In this document: piece by piece, positions 1 through 9,419 of the stretch | How the letters are laid out: each line of letters opens with the position of its first letter | Numbering within the stretch: position 1 is the first letter of the stretch | Origin: Treponema pedis | GTDB lineage: Bacteria > Spirochaetota > Spirochaetia > Treponematales > Treponemataceae | Assembly: GCF_017161325.1 (NCBI RefSeq) | Contig: NZ_CP045670.1 | Span: 1,977,367 to 2,041,366, forward strand | Length of the DNA: 64,000 nucleotides | Reading direction: 5' to 3' | Translations under genes and position numbers: made by a program | Notes under the pieces: model-generated | Told to the model about the DNA's origin: nothing | The model's database searches: none | The model's input: only the letters and a program-made list of their open reading frames with translations

Positions 1-837
1 TTAAAACAACTTTCCGTTACTTTACATGAAGGAATAATTCTTAATTCCGTATTTGACCCGCGATTTTTAAATCCGTTTATGATTTTTCATAATTATGCAC
101 CTTGGAAAGACCCTTACATAAACAATAACTACAACGGGAATTTAATAGGTTGTCAATTAGGCTTCGACATAAATATAATACCGGTTAAAAATTTAAGAAT
201 TTACGGACAATTCGGAATGAATCAGTTTCAAACGCCTTCGGAGTTAAAAGGCGGCGCAAATAATATCCCGAACAGTATGGGAGGCATAGCCGGTATTGAA
301 TACTCAATTCCTATGCAGGTCGGTTATTTAACTTTAAATACCGAATTTATGTATGCCGACCCTTGGCTTTATATCGGAGATACGGGCAGCAAAAACAGTT
401 TTTCGGCAAGCAGAAAAGAAAACGTTTATGCTTCGAAAACTTATGACGCTTCGGAAATAAAGACATGGCTTACAAATCCGTACGGTCCCGATACAATTGC
501 GGCGTTTTTTAAAGCGGATTTTAACGCCCCTCATAAATACAGGGCGGCTTTTACATACAGATTTTTATGCAAGGGCGAAAATGAAGAAAAATTTTTTAAC
601 AGTATAGATAAAGGAGAATATTATTACCCTATACACTATAAAGAAGGAATAAAAATGGCCAAGTGGAAAACTCCGACGGGTACGGTATCTTACTTTCACA
701 CTATGCAGCTTGAAAGTTCTTATACAATTATAAAAAATTTAAATATAAATGCCGCCCTTTCATGGACGATTGCCCGCGGAAAAATAAACGGGCATTCTGT
801 TGACTTTTCGACATATATAATGTATTCTCTGCGGTAA
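1..837 (+). CDS. Outer-membrane-type protein, 5' partial
   Basis: The frame is open from base 1, so the true start lies upstream of the window; 278 C-terminal codons are visible before TAA. The protein is rich in aromatic residues and alternating polar/hydrophobic strands (for example residues reading GIEYSIPMQVGYLTL), as in outer-membrane beta barrels. It resembles the next gene in layout: both have an 'NPFMIF/LLPFSAFF' segment followed by a 'NxLIG' segment and a run of strands, so I read them as tandem paralogues. I do not recognise a named family. The downstream gene starts 25 bases later behind its own AAGGAA ribosome site, so they are probably co-transcribed. Confidence 0.75.
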   Translation, partial: LKQLSVTLHEGIILNSVFDPRFLNPFMIFHNYAPWKDPYINNNYNGNLIGCQLGFDINIIPVKNLRIYGQFGMNQFQTPSELKGGANNIPNSMGGIAGIEYSIPMQVGYLTLNTEFMYADPWLYIGDTGSKNSFSASRKENVYASKTYDASEIKTWLTNPYGPDTIAAFFKADFNAPHKYRAAFTYRFLCKGENEEKFFNSIDKGEYYYPIHYKEGIKMAKWKTPTGTVSYFHTMQLESSYTIIKNLNINAALSWTIARGKINGHSVDFSTYIMYSLR

Positions 838-862
838 ACTATAATTTTTTTAAGGAAATAAA

Positions 863-2566
863 ATGAAAAGAAAATTTATTATAACCTGTTTTTTATTTAT
901 TTGTTTTTGTGCATTTACTCAAGTTGCCGTAGATGTTTTAGACCCTTTTTATGAAGATGTAAAAATATGGGAAAATATGAGGCTTATAAACGATACACCG
1001 TCAGTACGCCCCTACCCTTTACAGGAAGTAAAAAGAATCCTTGAAATAATAATTGAAACCGGAGATGAAGGACAAAAAAAAATAGCCGAAGAGCATTATA
1101 ACAGATTTTTCGGCAGAGCATTTCACTTCGGAGGAAAAACCGAGTTTACATTTAAATTTCCCGATAAAGATTATGAAATAATCCTGTCGCCAGTAATGGA
1201 TTTAAACTACGAAATACATAAGTATTTAACTATATCCGCAAATATAAATGCTTATCTTACAAATAAACTTCCGTCCAATTCGCCGCAGCCTGCATTTATG
1301 TATTCAAAACACGATTTGGCAAGCGATGACGTAAAAGTTGGAAAACTGTATTTTCTTCCCGTATTTAACTCAGGCCTTTCAATAGGTACACCCGAATACT
1401 ATTTTACGGCAAATATAGCGAGAACGGATTACGGACCGTTTTATAAAAACAATATTATTATAGGCTCTCATGCTCTTCATCAGGGACAATTTAATTTTGC
1501 AGTAAATAAACCCAAATGGACTTATGAACAAACCTTTCTTACTCTTTCTCCGACAGATGATACGGGAAGGTCTTGGTTAAGACCGAATAAATTTTTAGTT
1601 GCACATTCATTAAATATACGTCCTCTGCCATGGCTTTCTTTCGGTTTAGTCGATTCCGTAATATACGGCGGAAGATTTGAACCTATTTACCTGCTGCCGT
1701 TTTCGGCTTTTTTTGTAAGTCAGGGCTTATACGGTTTCCCTGATAACAGTTTAATCGGAGCGATGTTTACCGTTAAACCTATAGACGGTTTAAGATTTGA
1801 CGGAGTTCTTTATGCGGACGATATCGGTTTTAATGAAATAATCAAATTCAAAAAAGATGCAAAATGGCGGTTGGCGGGTCAATTCGGAACATCTTATACA
1901 ATGCCTAAAACCCATTGGTTTACATCGGTAGATTTTCATTATACCTTTGTAACGCCGTATACATATACACATTATGACGGAAATAGCATAACCTCGATAA
2001 ATTATCAAAATTACACACATGCAGGTACTCCGTTAGGCAGCAATTTACCTCCCAATTCCGACAGAATTTACCTTAAACTGAAATTCCGTCCTGTGCACGG
2101 GCTTTCGATAAATTTATCCGAAACTTTTATACGCCACGGAAATGTTTCCGAAAGTATAGAAGACGTAAATGTATTACGAGCTTATTTTTCGCAAGAGCAT
2201 ACAACGGACGGCTCGGTTTTTAACCATTCCTATGCTCATGGAGCGGGCACTCATTCATTTTTATATTCAACCCCCTTTATGAAGCAAAAAACAATTCAAT
2301 ATGTAAATCAGCTAAATCTTGAAACCTCATACACATATCCCTTTGCAAAATCCGGAGGGAATATGCAGTTTAAGATAGGCTATACTTTTGAAGCGAACAT
2401 AAACGGCGGTATAAACAGTAATATCTATAAAAAAACCGATAAGATATTAACTTCGGACGTGGAAATTATAAAAGAAAAAGATAGACAGCATGGCGAATGG
2501 GAAAAAAATGCCGTAGGAAAACAATTTAATCATTTTTTTAATTTTGCAATAAAAATTACGTACTAA
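863..2566 (+). CDS. Secreted outer-membrane-type protein (567 aa)
   Basis: ATG at 863 follows AAGGAA with good spacing. Residues 1-20 form a signal peptide (basic MKRK, then a hydrophobic stretch), giving an exported protein. The mature part has an acidic helical start (about residues 25-80) and then a long series of short amphipathic strands ending in an aromatic-terminated C-terminus (AIKITY), typical of an outer-membrane barrel. It is a probable paralogue of the truncated gene just upstream. No catalytic motif is visible. Capsule-assembly (Wzi-like) or other spirochaete barrel families are possible, but I cannot name one from sequence alone. The gene ends about 70 bases before the recN promoter. 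Confidence 0.8.
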   Translation: MKRKFIITCFLFICFCAFTQVAVDVLDPFYEDVKIWENMRLINDTPSVRPYPLQEVKRILEIIIETGDEGQKKIAEEHYNRFFGRAFHFGGKTEFTFKFPDKDYEIILSPVMDLNYEIHKYLTISANINAYLTNKLPSNSPQPAFMYSKHDLASDDVKVGKLYFLPVFNSGLSIGTPEYYFTANIARTDYGPFYKNNIIIGSHALHQGQFNFAVNKPKWTYEQTFLTLSPTDDTGRSWLRPNKFLVAHSLNIRPLPWLSFGLVDSVIYGGRFEPIYLLPFSAFFVSQGLYGFPDNSLIGAMFTVKPIDGLRFDGVLYADDIGFNEIIKFKKDAKWRLAGQFGTSYTMPKTHWFTSVDFHYTFVTPYTYTHYDGNSITSINYQNYTHAGTPLGSNLPPNSDRIYLKLKFRPVHGLSINLSETFIRHGNVSESIEDVNVLRAYFSQEHTTDGSVFNHSYAHGAGTHSFLYSTPFMKQKTIQYVNQLNLETSYTYPFAKSGGNMQFKIGYTFEANINGGINSNIYKKTDKILTSDVEIIKEKDRQHGEWEKNAVGKQFNHFFNFAIKITY

Positions 2567-2634
2567 GCGGTGTAAAACTTAAATTTTTAAAAGATGCACC
2601 GAATTAAGACTTATAAAAGACAATCAATTCCCTC

Positions 2635-2663
2635 TTGATTTTAAGACGATTTTAAAGTATACT
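2635..2663 (+). promoter_or_regulatory. recN promoter
   Basis: TTGATT at 2635-2640, a 17-base spacer, then TATACT at 2658-2663. This is a good sigma-70 type match and lies in the only gap between the outer-membrane genes and recN. It implies a leader of about 55 bases that contains the hairpin at 2675-2710. Confidence 0.6.
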
Positions 2664-2674
2664 CTTCTTTAAGG

Positions 2675-2710
2675 AAGCATAGATAACCTTGCAACGGGTT
2701 ATCTATGCTT
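2675..2710 (+). promoter_or_regulatory. 14-bp perfect hairpin in the recN leader
   Basis: Arms 2675-2688 and 2697-2710 are perfect reverse complements around an 8-base loop. The structure lies between the recN promoter and its ribosome site (AAGGA at 2713-2717), with only two bases between the hairpin and AAGGA. It could be a leader hairpin controlling translation or mRNA stability, or a DNA palindrome bound by a repressor. There is no long T-run after it, so it is not a standard terminator. A similar arrangement precedes the chemoreceptor gene at 61027. Confidence 0.6.
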
Positions 2711-2724
2711 TTAAGGAAAAGTTA

Positions 2725-4411
2725 ATGCTCGAAAATTTATCGGTAAAAAACATAGCTCTAATTGATAATCTCTTTGTCGAATTCGAAAACGGTTTAAATG
2801 TTTTAACCGGTGAAACAGGCGCCGGTAAATCAATATTGATAGGCTCGCTCACGGTACTTTTGGGCGGAAAAACCTCTACCGATATAATCCGAGCGGGAAC
2901 AGATGAAGCCGCAGTTTCAGGAAGTTTTTTTATCGGTGCGGAACACGCGGAAGCTTTGGAATGGCTTAAATGCCACGGAATAGAACCTGAAGATAACAGA
3001 ATCTTAATACGAAGAAATATAAAGCAAAACGGCAGGTCGGCGGCATGGATTCAAAGCCTTCCGGTAACAAGAAACGAACTTGAAGAATTAACCTCTCTTT
3101 TAGTGGATATTCACGGACAGCATGACCATCAATCCTTATTTAAAACCGCCGAACACCGCCGCTTTTTGGACAGCTTTGCAGGGCTTAACGGCGAAGTAAA
3201 AACGTTTACCGCTCTTTATACGGAACTTGCTCAAAAAAGAAGCGAGCTTGAAAATTTAAACCTTTCCGAAAAAGAACTTGAAGAAAAAAAAGAGCTTCTT
3301 CAATTTTCAATAGAAGAAATAAGACGGGCAAAACTTAAAGAAGACGAGCGCGAAGAATTGGAAGCTGAAGAAAAAAAACTTAACCAATTTGAAAAACTGT
3401 TTGAATTCGTAAACACCGCCTCGTCTCTTCTTTCAAATGAAGAAGGCATAGTTTCTCTTGTAAAAAAAGCTGCGCATAATCTTTCTTCGGCAAAAACTTC
3501 CGATACCTCGCTTGAAGAATATGCAAAACGGCTTGAAAACGCTTATTACGAACTTGACGATATAAGCTCTTCATTGGACTCTTATCTTTCAAACCTTGTA
3601 TTTAATCCCGAACGGGTTGAACAAGTTCAGGAAAGACTTTCTCTCATTTATAAACTTTCGAAAAAATAACGGCGGTACCGTTACCGAAATTTTAAAATAT
3701 GCCGATGACGCCGAAGCCCAGCTTGAAAGTCTTTCCAAAAGCGAAGAAGGAAAAACGGAACTTGAAAATTCAATAGGAATTTTGGAATCAAAAATACTGA
3801 AACTGGGCTGTGCGATTTCCGAAAAAAGAAAAACGGCGTCCGTAAACTTACAAGCCGAAGTGGAAGAAGTTTTATCCAATTTGGGTATGAATAAAACAAA
3901 ATTCCAAGTACGGGTAGAAACCAGACTTCCGGAAGGAAATAAGAGAATTGCCAATCAATTCGGTTTTGACGATATAGAATTTATGATAAGCCCGAATCCG
4001 GGAGAACCGTTACGCCCTCTTGCCAAAATAGCTTCAGGAGGAGAGCTTTCGCGGGTAATGCTTGCATTAAAAACGGTTTTATCAGGAGGCGATGAAGCGG
4101 ACACCCTTATTTTCGATGAAATAGACACGGGAATAGGAGGAGAAATTGCCGTAAACGTAGCCGCACACATGAAAAAATTGTCTAAAAAAAAGCAAATTCT
4201 TTGCATAACACACCTTGCGGTAATCGCCTCTCATGCCGATAATCATATTAAGATAGAAAAAAATACGATTGGGGAAACAACCAGAACCTCGGCAAAGGCG
4301 GTATCGGATAAAACAAGACTTGAAGAAATAGCCAGAATGCTTGCAGGAGATGAGTTCAGTGAGGCTTCGCTGAAACACGCTGAAGAACTTATTAAAAAGT
4401 ATACCCATTAA
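2725..4411 (+). CDS. recN: DNA repair protein RecN, broken by one extra base
   Basis: RecN is the SMC-like ATPase of double-strand-break repair. ATG 2725 was chosen because AAGGA precedes it and the protein then begins at the conserved N-terminus; Walker A GETGAGKS is at residues 29-36. The frame stops at 3667-3669, and the second half (coiled coil end, SGGELSR signature, Walker B IFDEIDTG) continues one frame over to 4411. Removing one A in 3661-3669 gives the expected K-K-Y-G-G junction and a 561-residue protein, the normal RecN size. A sequence error or a recent mutation is more likely than programmed shifting, because the site lacks recoding signals. The next gene follows after 12 bases. 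Confidence 0.9.
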
Positions 4412-4423
4412 AAGGAGACCACT

Positions 4424-5239
4424 GTGGACGGCGGTAAAAGTGCAAGTAAAGAGTTATACACTGAAAGAGTCTACGAATACGACCAGGAAATAAACAAGAT
4501 TCTAAAGCGGGAACAAAGTCTTTTGCACCTCATAAAAAACGATAATTTCGGAGCTGGATATAAAAAACTTGTTCTGGTAGATGAAATGATTTATCTTACA
4601 ACGCTTTACTTGGCAAAATTTAAATTATCCGTTACCCTTTTAGGGGGGAAAAACGAAAACATTTTAAATGAAGCCAGAAAAACTCTTTACCGCCCCATAA
4701 TTTATCTTGAAGAAATAGTTTCTAATTTTATAGATGTGCCCTTTTCGGATTATGAAGAACAACTGAAATCCATTTCCAAGGTTACCGAAAAACAAAGATA
4801 TTATTTGATAAGAAAACTTGGACTTGCAATCAATATGGTAATAGAAGCTTACGGAGGCAATACAAAGTGGCGATGGTCATTTGCGGAAATTGAAGGCCGT
4901 TTTGCCGTTGTGGCAAAAAATATAATGGACTTAAAAGAAATAACAAAAACCGGTTTAAACCCGCATGCCGAAGATTATGATATTGTAATATTCCATTTAC
5001 GACTTGTAAAAAAACTTTTGGCAAAAACCGCCGATAAATATAGAGAAAAATATGAAGTTGCAACAAATGCCATAAGCGATTTTAGAACGGCAATCTTGGT
5101 TTTGGGAGCATTAAAAAGAATTCACATGGTTTTAAACGAACATAAAGAAGTTGAAGAAATAAAACGCAAACTGGAAATCTGGCACGATAAAATGGAAAAA
5201 GATTTAAAACTGAGGGAAAAAGATAAGATAAAAAAATGA
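4424..5239 (+). CDS. Conserved hypothetical protein (271 aa)
   Basis: GTG start at 4424, preceded by AAAGGAG; no nearer ATG fits. The protein is charged, mostly alpha-helical and soluble, with no signal peptide or membrane segment, and ends in a lysine-rich tail. I recognise no domain. Its last codons overlap the next gene by four bases (ATGA at 5236-5239), so the two are translationally coupled and probably work together with the HD-domain protein. The position directly after recN suggests shared transcription but does not reveal a function. Confidence 0.75.
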   Translation: MDGGKSASKELYTERVYEYDQEINKILKREQSLLHLIKNDNFGAGYKKLVLVDEMIYLTTLYLAKFKLSVTLLGGKNENILNEARKTLYRPIIYLEEIVSNFIDVPFSDYEEQLKSISKVTEKQRYYLIRKLGLAINMVIEAYGGNTKWRWSFAEIEGRFAVVAKNIMDLKEITKTGLNPHAEDYDIVIFHLRLVKKLLAKTADKYREKYEVATNAISDFRTAILVLGALKRIHMVLNEHKEVEEIKRKLEIWHDKMEKDLKLREKDKIKK

Positions 5240-6432
5240 TTTTTACAAATAAAACCGTATTAAAAATATTTGAAGCTTTCTCAATTCAGCGTTGGAACGA
5301 CTTAATAAGGCCGTTTGATATTGTCGAAATGGATAAAACCGCAGAAAAAGCCTTTTTAGCTTTTATTATAGGCAAATATGAAGAAAAAAACGGAGCTCAT
5401 ATAGATTGGGAGATAATAATAGACGGATTGGTATTCGAACTTTTACGTAAAATCGCCCTTTGCGATATAAAGGCCCCCGTTCAAAGACGTATCAGAAAGG
5501 ATTATCCTGAAGAATATAAAAAAATAAATGAATGGATTTTTGAAAAATACGGTGAGATAATAGAAGACGGAGAATTTAAAAACGGCTTTAAAAATTTCCT
5601 TTCCGAAAAAGAAGATAATAGCGATATTACAAAACGTGTTTTAAAAGCGGCTCACAGATATTCCACTATTAGAGAATTTGAAATGTTAAAACCTGTAAAC
5701 GAACCGTTCAGATTAACCGAACTGGATTCAGGCTTAAAAAAAGAAATGAGCGAATTTATGGACTTAACAGCTGTAAAACTTTTATTTACTCACCAAATCC
5801 CGCATAAATTCCTTACGGAAATAGAAAAACTGAGATTCCAAATTCGCTGGAATCAAACGCCCAGAGTTCCGGCTACTACCGTTTTAGGCCATTCGTTTTT
5901 CGTTGCCGCCCTTACGCTTTTAATGTGCTACGATTTAAACATCAAAGGGTACCGCAAATATAATAATTTTTTTTCCGCCCTTTTTCACGATTTACCTGAA
6001 GCCGTAACCCGCGATATAATTTCACCCGTAAAGCAGGCAACGAATCATCTTCCCGAAGTCGTAAAAGAAATTGAACAAATAATTGTCGGCGAAGAGCTTT
6101 TACCGTTAATGGACAGCTCTTTTAAAGATGAAGTAATGTTTTATATTCAAAATGAATTTGAAAACAGAATTCTCCTTGACGGACAAATAAAAATCGTCTC
6201 TTTTGAAGAATTAAATGAAAAATACTCAAGTGAAAAATATAGACCGACCGACGGAAAACTGGTACGTGTTGCCGACCAGATTGCGGCCTTTGTAGAAGCG
6301 GACAGTTCTATCCGCTACGGAATTACTTCCGCACATTTGCAAACGGGCAAAAAAAATATAATGGGAGCATATCCGGTAGGAACCCGTATCAACAATTTTA
6401 ATACTGATAGTTTTTTTAATGCATACAGATAA
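5236..6432 (+). CDS. HD-domain phosphohydrolase, YfbR-like
   Basis: A C-terminal HD domain is visible: His at about residue 219 (GHSFF), the HD pair at about 251-252 (LFHDLPEAVTRD), and a later Asp in VADQ at about 347. The HDLPEAVTRDIISPVK segment resembles YfbR-type 5'-deoxynucleotidases, which hydrolyse nucleoside monophosphates using a divalent metal. The first ~190 residues are an extra helical part of unknown role, so the protein (398 aa) is about twice the size of YfbR. The start overlaps the preceding gene (ATGA). Substrate is unproven; a nucleotide is the family-based guess. Confidence 0.75.
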   Translation: MIFTNKTVLKIFEAFSIQRWNDLIRPFDIVEMDKTAEKAFLAFIIGKYEEKNGAHIDWEIIIDGLVFELLRKIALCDIKAPVQRRIRKDYPEEYKKINEWIFEKYGEIIEDGEFKNGFKNFLSEKEDNSDITKRVLKAAHRYSTIREFEMLKPVNEPFRLTELDSGLKKEMSEFMDLTAVKLLFTHQIPHKFLTEIEKLRFQIRWNQTPRVPATTVLGHSFFVAALTLLMCYDLNIKGYRKYNNFFSALFHDLPEAVTRDIISPVKQATNHLPEVVKEIEQIIVGEELLPLMDSSFKDEVMFYIQNEFENRILLDGQIKIVSFEELNEKYSSEKYRPTDGKLVRVADQIAAFVEADSSIRYGITSAHLQTGKKNIMGAYPVGTRINNFNTDSFFNAYR

Positions 6433-6453
6433 ATTTAACTGAGAGGTAAAACT

Positions 6454-7017
6454 ATGAACAAGATAGAAATGACTAAAGATATTTTTTTAAATGAATTAAA
6501 ACAAACGGCAATTTTTTCGTGTATTGAAGATACCGAACTTCAAAATATCACGGATTTTTCGGAAATCCTTTCGTATGAACAAGATGAAACCATTATAAGC
6601 GAAGGTACGGAAAACAAGGGGTTTTATGTTTTATTAAGCGGAAAACTTGAAATTGTCAAAAACGGCAAACGGGAAAGCGTAAAACTTGCTACACTAAAAA
6701 ACAATGCAAGTTTCGGTGAAACCTCTTTATTCAAAGATGAAACGGCAACAGCAACGGTAAACGCAATTGAACCTTCAAGCGTATTATTTATTTCCAAAGA
6801 ACAGTTTACGGCATACATAAATGCCCATCCTAAAGCCGGCATTGTAATTTTAACATATATTGTTTTCAGTCTGCTGCAAAAATTAAAAAACACAAATGAA
6901 GAACTTGTTCAGGAAAGAAACATAGAATTTTCATCGGAAGACTGGGCTTCTATGATGAATATGTTTAATCCGAACTCCGGCGATATTTTAAACGAACATA
7001 CTGCAAGCGGACAATAA
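6454..7017 (+). CDS. Cyclic-nucleotide-binding-like domain protein (187 aa)
   Basis: One CRP-type sensor domain occupies about residues 20-130, with the strand pattern YVLLSGKLEIVKNG and the phosphate-cassette start FGETSLF at 87-93. In cAMP/cGMP binders an Arg follows (R-x-A-x-V); here the matching segment is TATATV (97-102), so the ligand-anchoring Arg is absent. The rest is a C-terminal helix and a polar tail; there is no DNA-binding helix-turn-helix. It may be a structural or altered-ligand sensor. ATG follows GAGAGG. It sits between the HD protein and the LysM protein, all rightward and closely spaced. Confidence 0.75.
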   Translation: MNKIEMTKDIFLNELKQTAIFSCIEDTELQNITDFSEILSYEQDETIISEGTENKGFYVLLSGKLEIVKNGKRESVKLATLKNNASFGETSLFKDETATATVNAIEPSSVLFISKEQFTAYINAHPKAGIVILTYIVFSLLQKLKNTNEELVQERNIEFSSEDWASMMNMFNPNSGDILNEHTASGQ

Positions 7018-7028
7018 GAAACGGAGTT

Positions 7029-7886
7029 ATGAATAAAAAGCTGTTTATATTTTGCTTTATTTTTTTTATTTTCTCAACACTGAATGCGGAAGACATCGTT
7101 CACATAATAGAAAAAGGTGAAACTCTATATTCTTTAAGTAAAAAATACAATGTGTCCGTTTCCGTAATTTTGGAAACCAATAAAATTAAGGACGCTTCTA
7201 AAATAAAGGCGGGACAAAAACTTATAATTCCTCAAGAAAAAAAAAGCGGCAAAACTACGGAAAAAACCGATACGGAAAAAAATACGGCTTTAAAAACGGG
7301 TACTTATATCGTTCAAAAAGGAGACTCCCTTTTCGGTTTGGCAAAAAAATTCGGAGTTAATTTTTCGGAATTTTTAAAATTAAATAATCTTACGTCCGAA
7401 AGTTTAATTAAAATAGGCGATAAACTTAAAATTCCTCAAACAAAAACGGCTCAAACTCAAAAAGAAGAAAAACGAAACAAAGTAAAAAGCGGCGAAACTC
7501 CTTTTTCAAATTCAAAACAAGCCGATTCAAAACTTTTATGGCCGGTACCGGCATCGGAAGTTTCTTATCTTTCCGGTAAGATTGCGGGCGTTGTAATTGA
7601 CTCTAAAAAAGGGCAAGCCGTTAAAGCAATCTCTTCGGGAAAAGTTGTATCTACGGGACAACACCGCGGCTTCGGTCAGGTGGTTTTCGTTCAATCTAAA
7701 ACCAAACATATTTATGTCTACGGCGGAATGGAAAAACTTTCGGTAAAAAAGGGTGAGACCGTAAAAACGGGACAAAAACTCGGAGAAGTCGGTATGGAAA
7801 TATTTACAAATAAGGCCAGAATGTATTTTATGGTTTACGATAAAAATAAACCGATTGACCCTGAAAAGGCTCCGAGAGGATTATAA
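7029..7886 (+). CDS. Secreted LysM plus degenerate LytM (NlpD-like) protein
   Basis: A signal peptide (residues 1-20) is followed by two LysM peptidoglycan-binding modules (about 24-68 and 93-136), a Lys/Thr-rich linker, and an M23/LytM-fold domain (about 187-279). M23 peptidases need an HxxxD pair and an HxH motif; here the final motif reads RMYFMVY (264-270), where active enzymes have HLHFEV. The zinc ligands are therefore missing. This is the layout of EnvC/NlpD-type factors, which activate amidases rather than cut peptidoglycan. A role in cell separation or envelope remodelling is inferred. It is the last gene of the recN cluster; a new promoter follows at 7935. Confidence 0.85.
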   Translation: MNKKLFIFCFIFFIFSTLNAEDIVHIIEKGETLYSLSKKYNVSVSVILETNKIKDASKIKAGQKLIIPQEKKSGKTTEKTDTEKNTALKTGTYIVQKGDSLFGLAKKFGVNFSEFLKLNNLTSESLIKIGDKLKIPQTKTAQTQKEEKRNKVKSGETPFSNSKQADSKLLWPVPASEVSYLSGKIAGVVIDSKKGQAVKAISSGKVVSTGQHRGFGQVVFVQSKTKHIYVYGGMEKLSVKKGETVKTGQKLGEVGMEIFTNKARMYFMVYDKNKPIDPEKAPRGL

Positions 7887-7934
7887 TATTTTTAAATTAA
7901 AGACTTTAACCGCCGTTATATTTTAAATTAACCG

Positions 7935-7963
7935 TTGACTTTCAATAATTTATCGTTTAAAAT
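7935..7963 (+). promoter_or_regulatory. Promoter of the NhaC-family gene
   Basis: TTGACT at 7935-7940, a 17-base spacer and TAAAAT at 7958-7963, located 36 bases before the ATG at 7999. The ribosome site AAAGGAAGG at 7986-7994 follows. Confidence 0.55.
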
Positions 7964-7998
7964 CTTAAGTATATTTTAATTTCTAAAGGAAGGAATTT

Positions 7999-9354
7999 AT
8001 GGAAAAATCAAAAATCAAACCGAACGGTTCCGCTCTGCTTCCCTTTTTTATTTTTGTCGTTGCCTATTTGGGAATAGGAGTAACCTTAGTCGCAAAAGGC
8101 GACCCGATGGGGTTTTACGGCTTTAAAGGTCCTATTGCCGTAATTATAGGAATTATTGCCGCCTTTTTAATGCATAAAGGCTCAATAAACGATAAATTCG
8201 ATACATTGATAAAAGGCTGCGGAGACGCAAATATTATTACAATGTGTATAATTTATGTTTTAGCCGGCGCATTTTCGGTAGTTTCAAAACAAATGGGAGG
8301 AGTAGATTCAACCGTAAATTTAGGCCTTACACTTATCCCTGCAAATTTCGTTGCCGCAGGCTTATTTATTATCTGCTGTTTTCTTTCGGTTGCAACGGGG
8401 ACAAGCGTCGGCACCATAGCTGCCGTAGGGCCTATTACCGTAGGTCTTGCGGAAAAAGGCGGAATATCCATGACGCTTATGATTGCAACGATGATAGGCG
8501 GCGCTATGTTCGGAGACAACCTTTCAATTATTTCCGATACTACAATAGCGGCAACAAGAACACAAAATGTAAATATGCGCGATAAATTTCGGGTAAATTT
8601 AATAATTGCAATACCTGCGGCAATTATTACGGTCGTTCTCCTTTTAATTTTCGGAAGACCCGCCACTCCGCCCCAACTTCAATCTTTGGATTTTAACATA
8701 ATAAAGGTTCTCCCGTATATCTTCGTACTGGTATCCGCCGTAGCAGGCTTAAATGTATTTATTGTTCTTTTAGGCGGAATAATTTTTTCAGGCTCAATCG
8801 GAATAGCTTACGGAAGTTTTGATGCACTGCAATGGACAAATCATATATACGACGGCTTTAACGGAATGTTTGAAATATTCCTGCTATCGATGTTGACAGG
8901 AGGGCTTGCATATATGGTAGCCGAAGCCGGCGGCATGGAATGGCTTTTAACTAAAATAAAAAGCACGGTAAAAGGAAAAAAATCCGCCGAAATGGGTATA
9001 GGATTATTAACCCTTGTTACAGATGCCGCTACGGCAAACAATACCGTAGCTATTATTATCGACGGCCCCATTGTAAAAGAAATGAGTGAAGAATTTAAAA
9101 TAGACCCGAGACGTTCAGCCTCGCTGTTGGACGCCTTTTCATGCGTAATGCAGGGCATTATTCCGTATGGGGCTCAAATTTTAATTGCCTGCTCGTTTAC
9201 CGAAGGTGCCGTAAATCCGGTGGCCCTAATTCCGCTTTTATGGTACCAGCTTTTACTCGGAGCGGTTCTCGTTCTTTCAATCTTTTTCCCGTTTGCAAAC
9301 GGGTACATAAAAAAACATCCGTGGAATTTTAACGAATGGAAGGCCGAAAAATAA
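7999..9354 (+). CDS. NhaC-family antiporter, possible methionine carrier
   Basis: A 451-residue inner-membrane protein with about 11-12 hydrophobic segments and the conserved NhaC features 'GTSVGTIAAVGPI' and 'MFGDNLSIISDTTIAATR'. NhaC proteins exchange Na+ and H+, but close relatives (MleN, MetT types) move organic substrates. The next gene, 65 bases on and on the same strand, is methionine gamma-lyase, so methionine uptake is a reasonable inference. It has its own promoter at 7935. The family call is secure; the substrate is not. Confidence 0.85.
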   Translation: MEKSKIKPNGSALLPFFIFVVAYLGIGVTLVAKGDPMGFYGFKGPIAVIIGIIAAFLMHKGSINDKFDTLIKGCGDANIITMCIIYVLAGAFSVVSKQMGGVDSTVNLGLTLIPANFVAAGLFIICCFLSVATGTSVGTIAAVGPITVGLAEKGGISMTLMIATMIGGAMFGDNLSIISDTTIAATRTQNVNMRDKFRVNLIIAIPAAIITVVLLLIFGRPATPPQLQSLDFNIIKVLPYIFVLVSAVAGLNVFIVLLGGIIFSGSIGIAYGSFDALQWTNHIYDGFNGMFEIFLLSMLTGGLAYMVAEAGGMEWLLTKIKSTVKGKKSAEMGIGLLTLVTDAATANNTVAIIIDGPIVKEMSEEFKIDPRRSASLLDAFSCVMQGIIPYGAQILIACSFTEGAVNPVALIPLLWYQLLLGAVLVLSIFFPFANGYIKKHPWNFNEWKAEK

Positions 9355-9419
9355 AAAAGAGTAAGACCTCTAGCCGTAATCGAAAAAAAAACATATAATT
9401 TATCTTTATGGAGGAAAAC

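Noticed and set aside
3600-3675. Programmed +1 frameshift in recN
   Set aside because: Unlike prfB, there is no Shine-Dalgarno-like run or slippery codon, and one base deletion restores the conserved junction.
9408-9419. Earlier ATG for methionine gamma-lyase
   Set aside because: The ribosome site GGAGG lies within that extension; ATG 9420 is correctly spaced.
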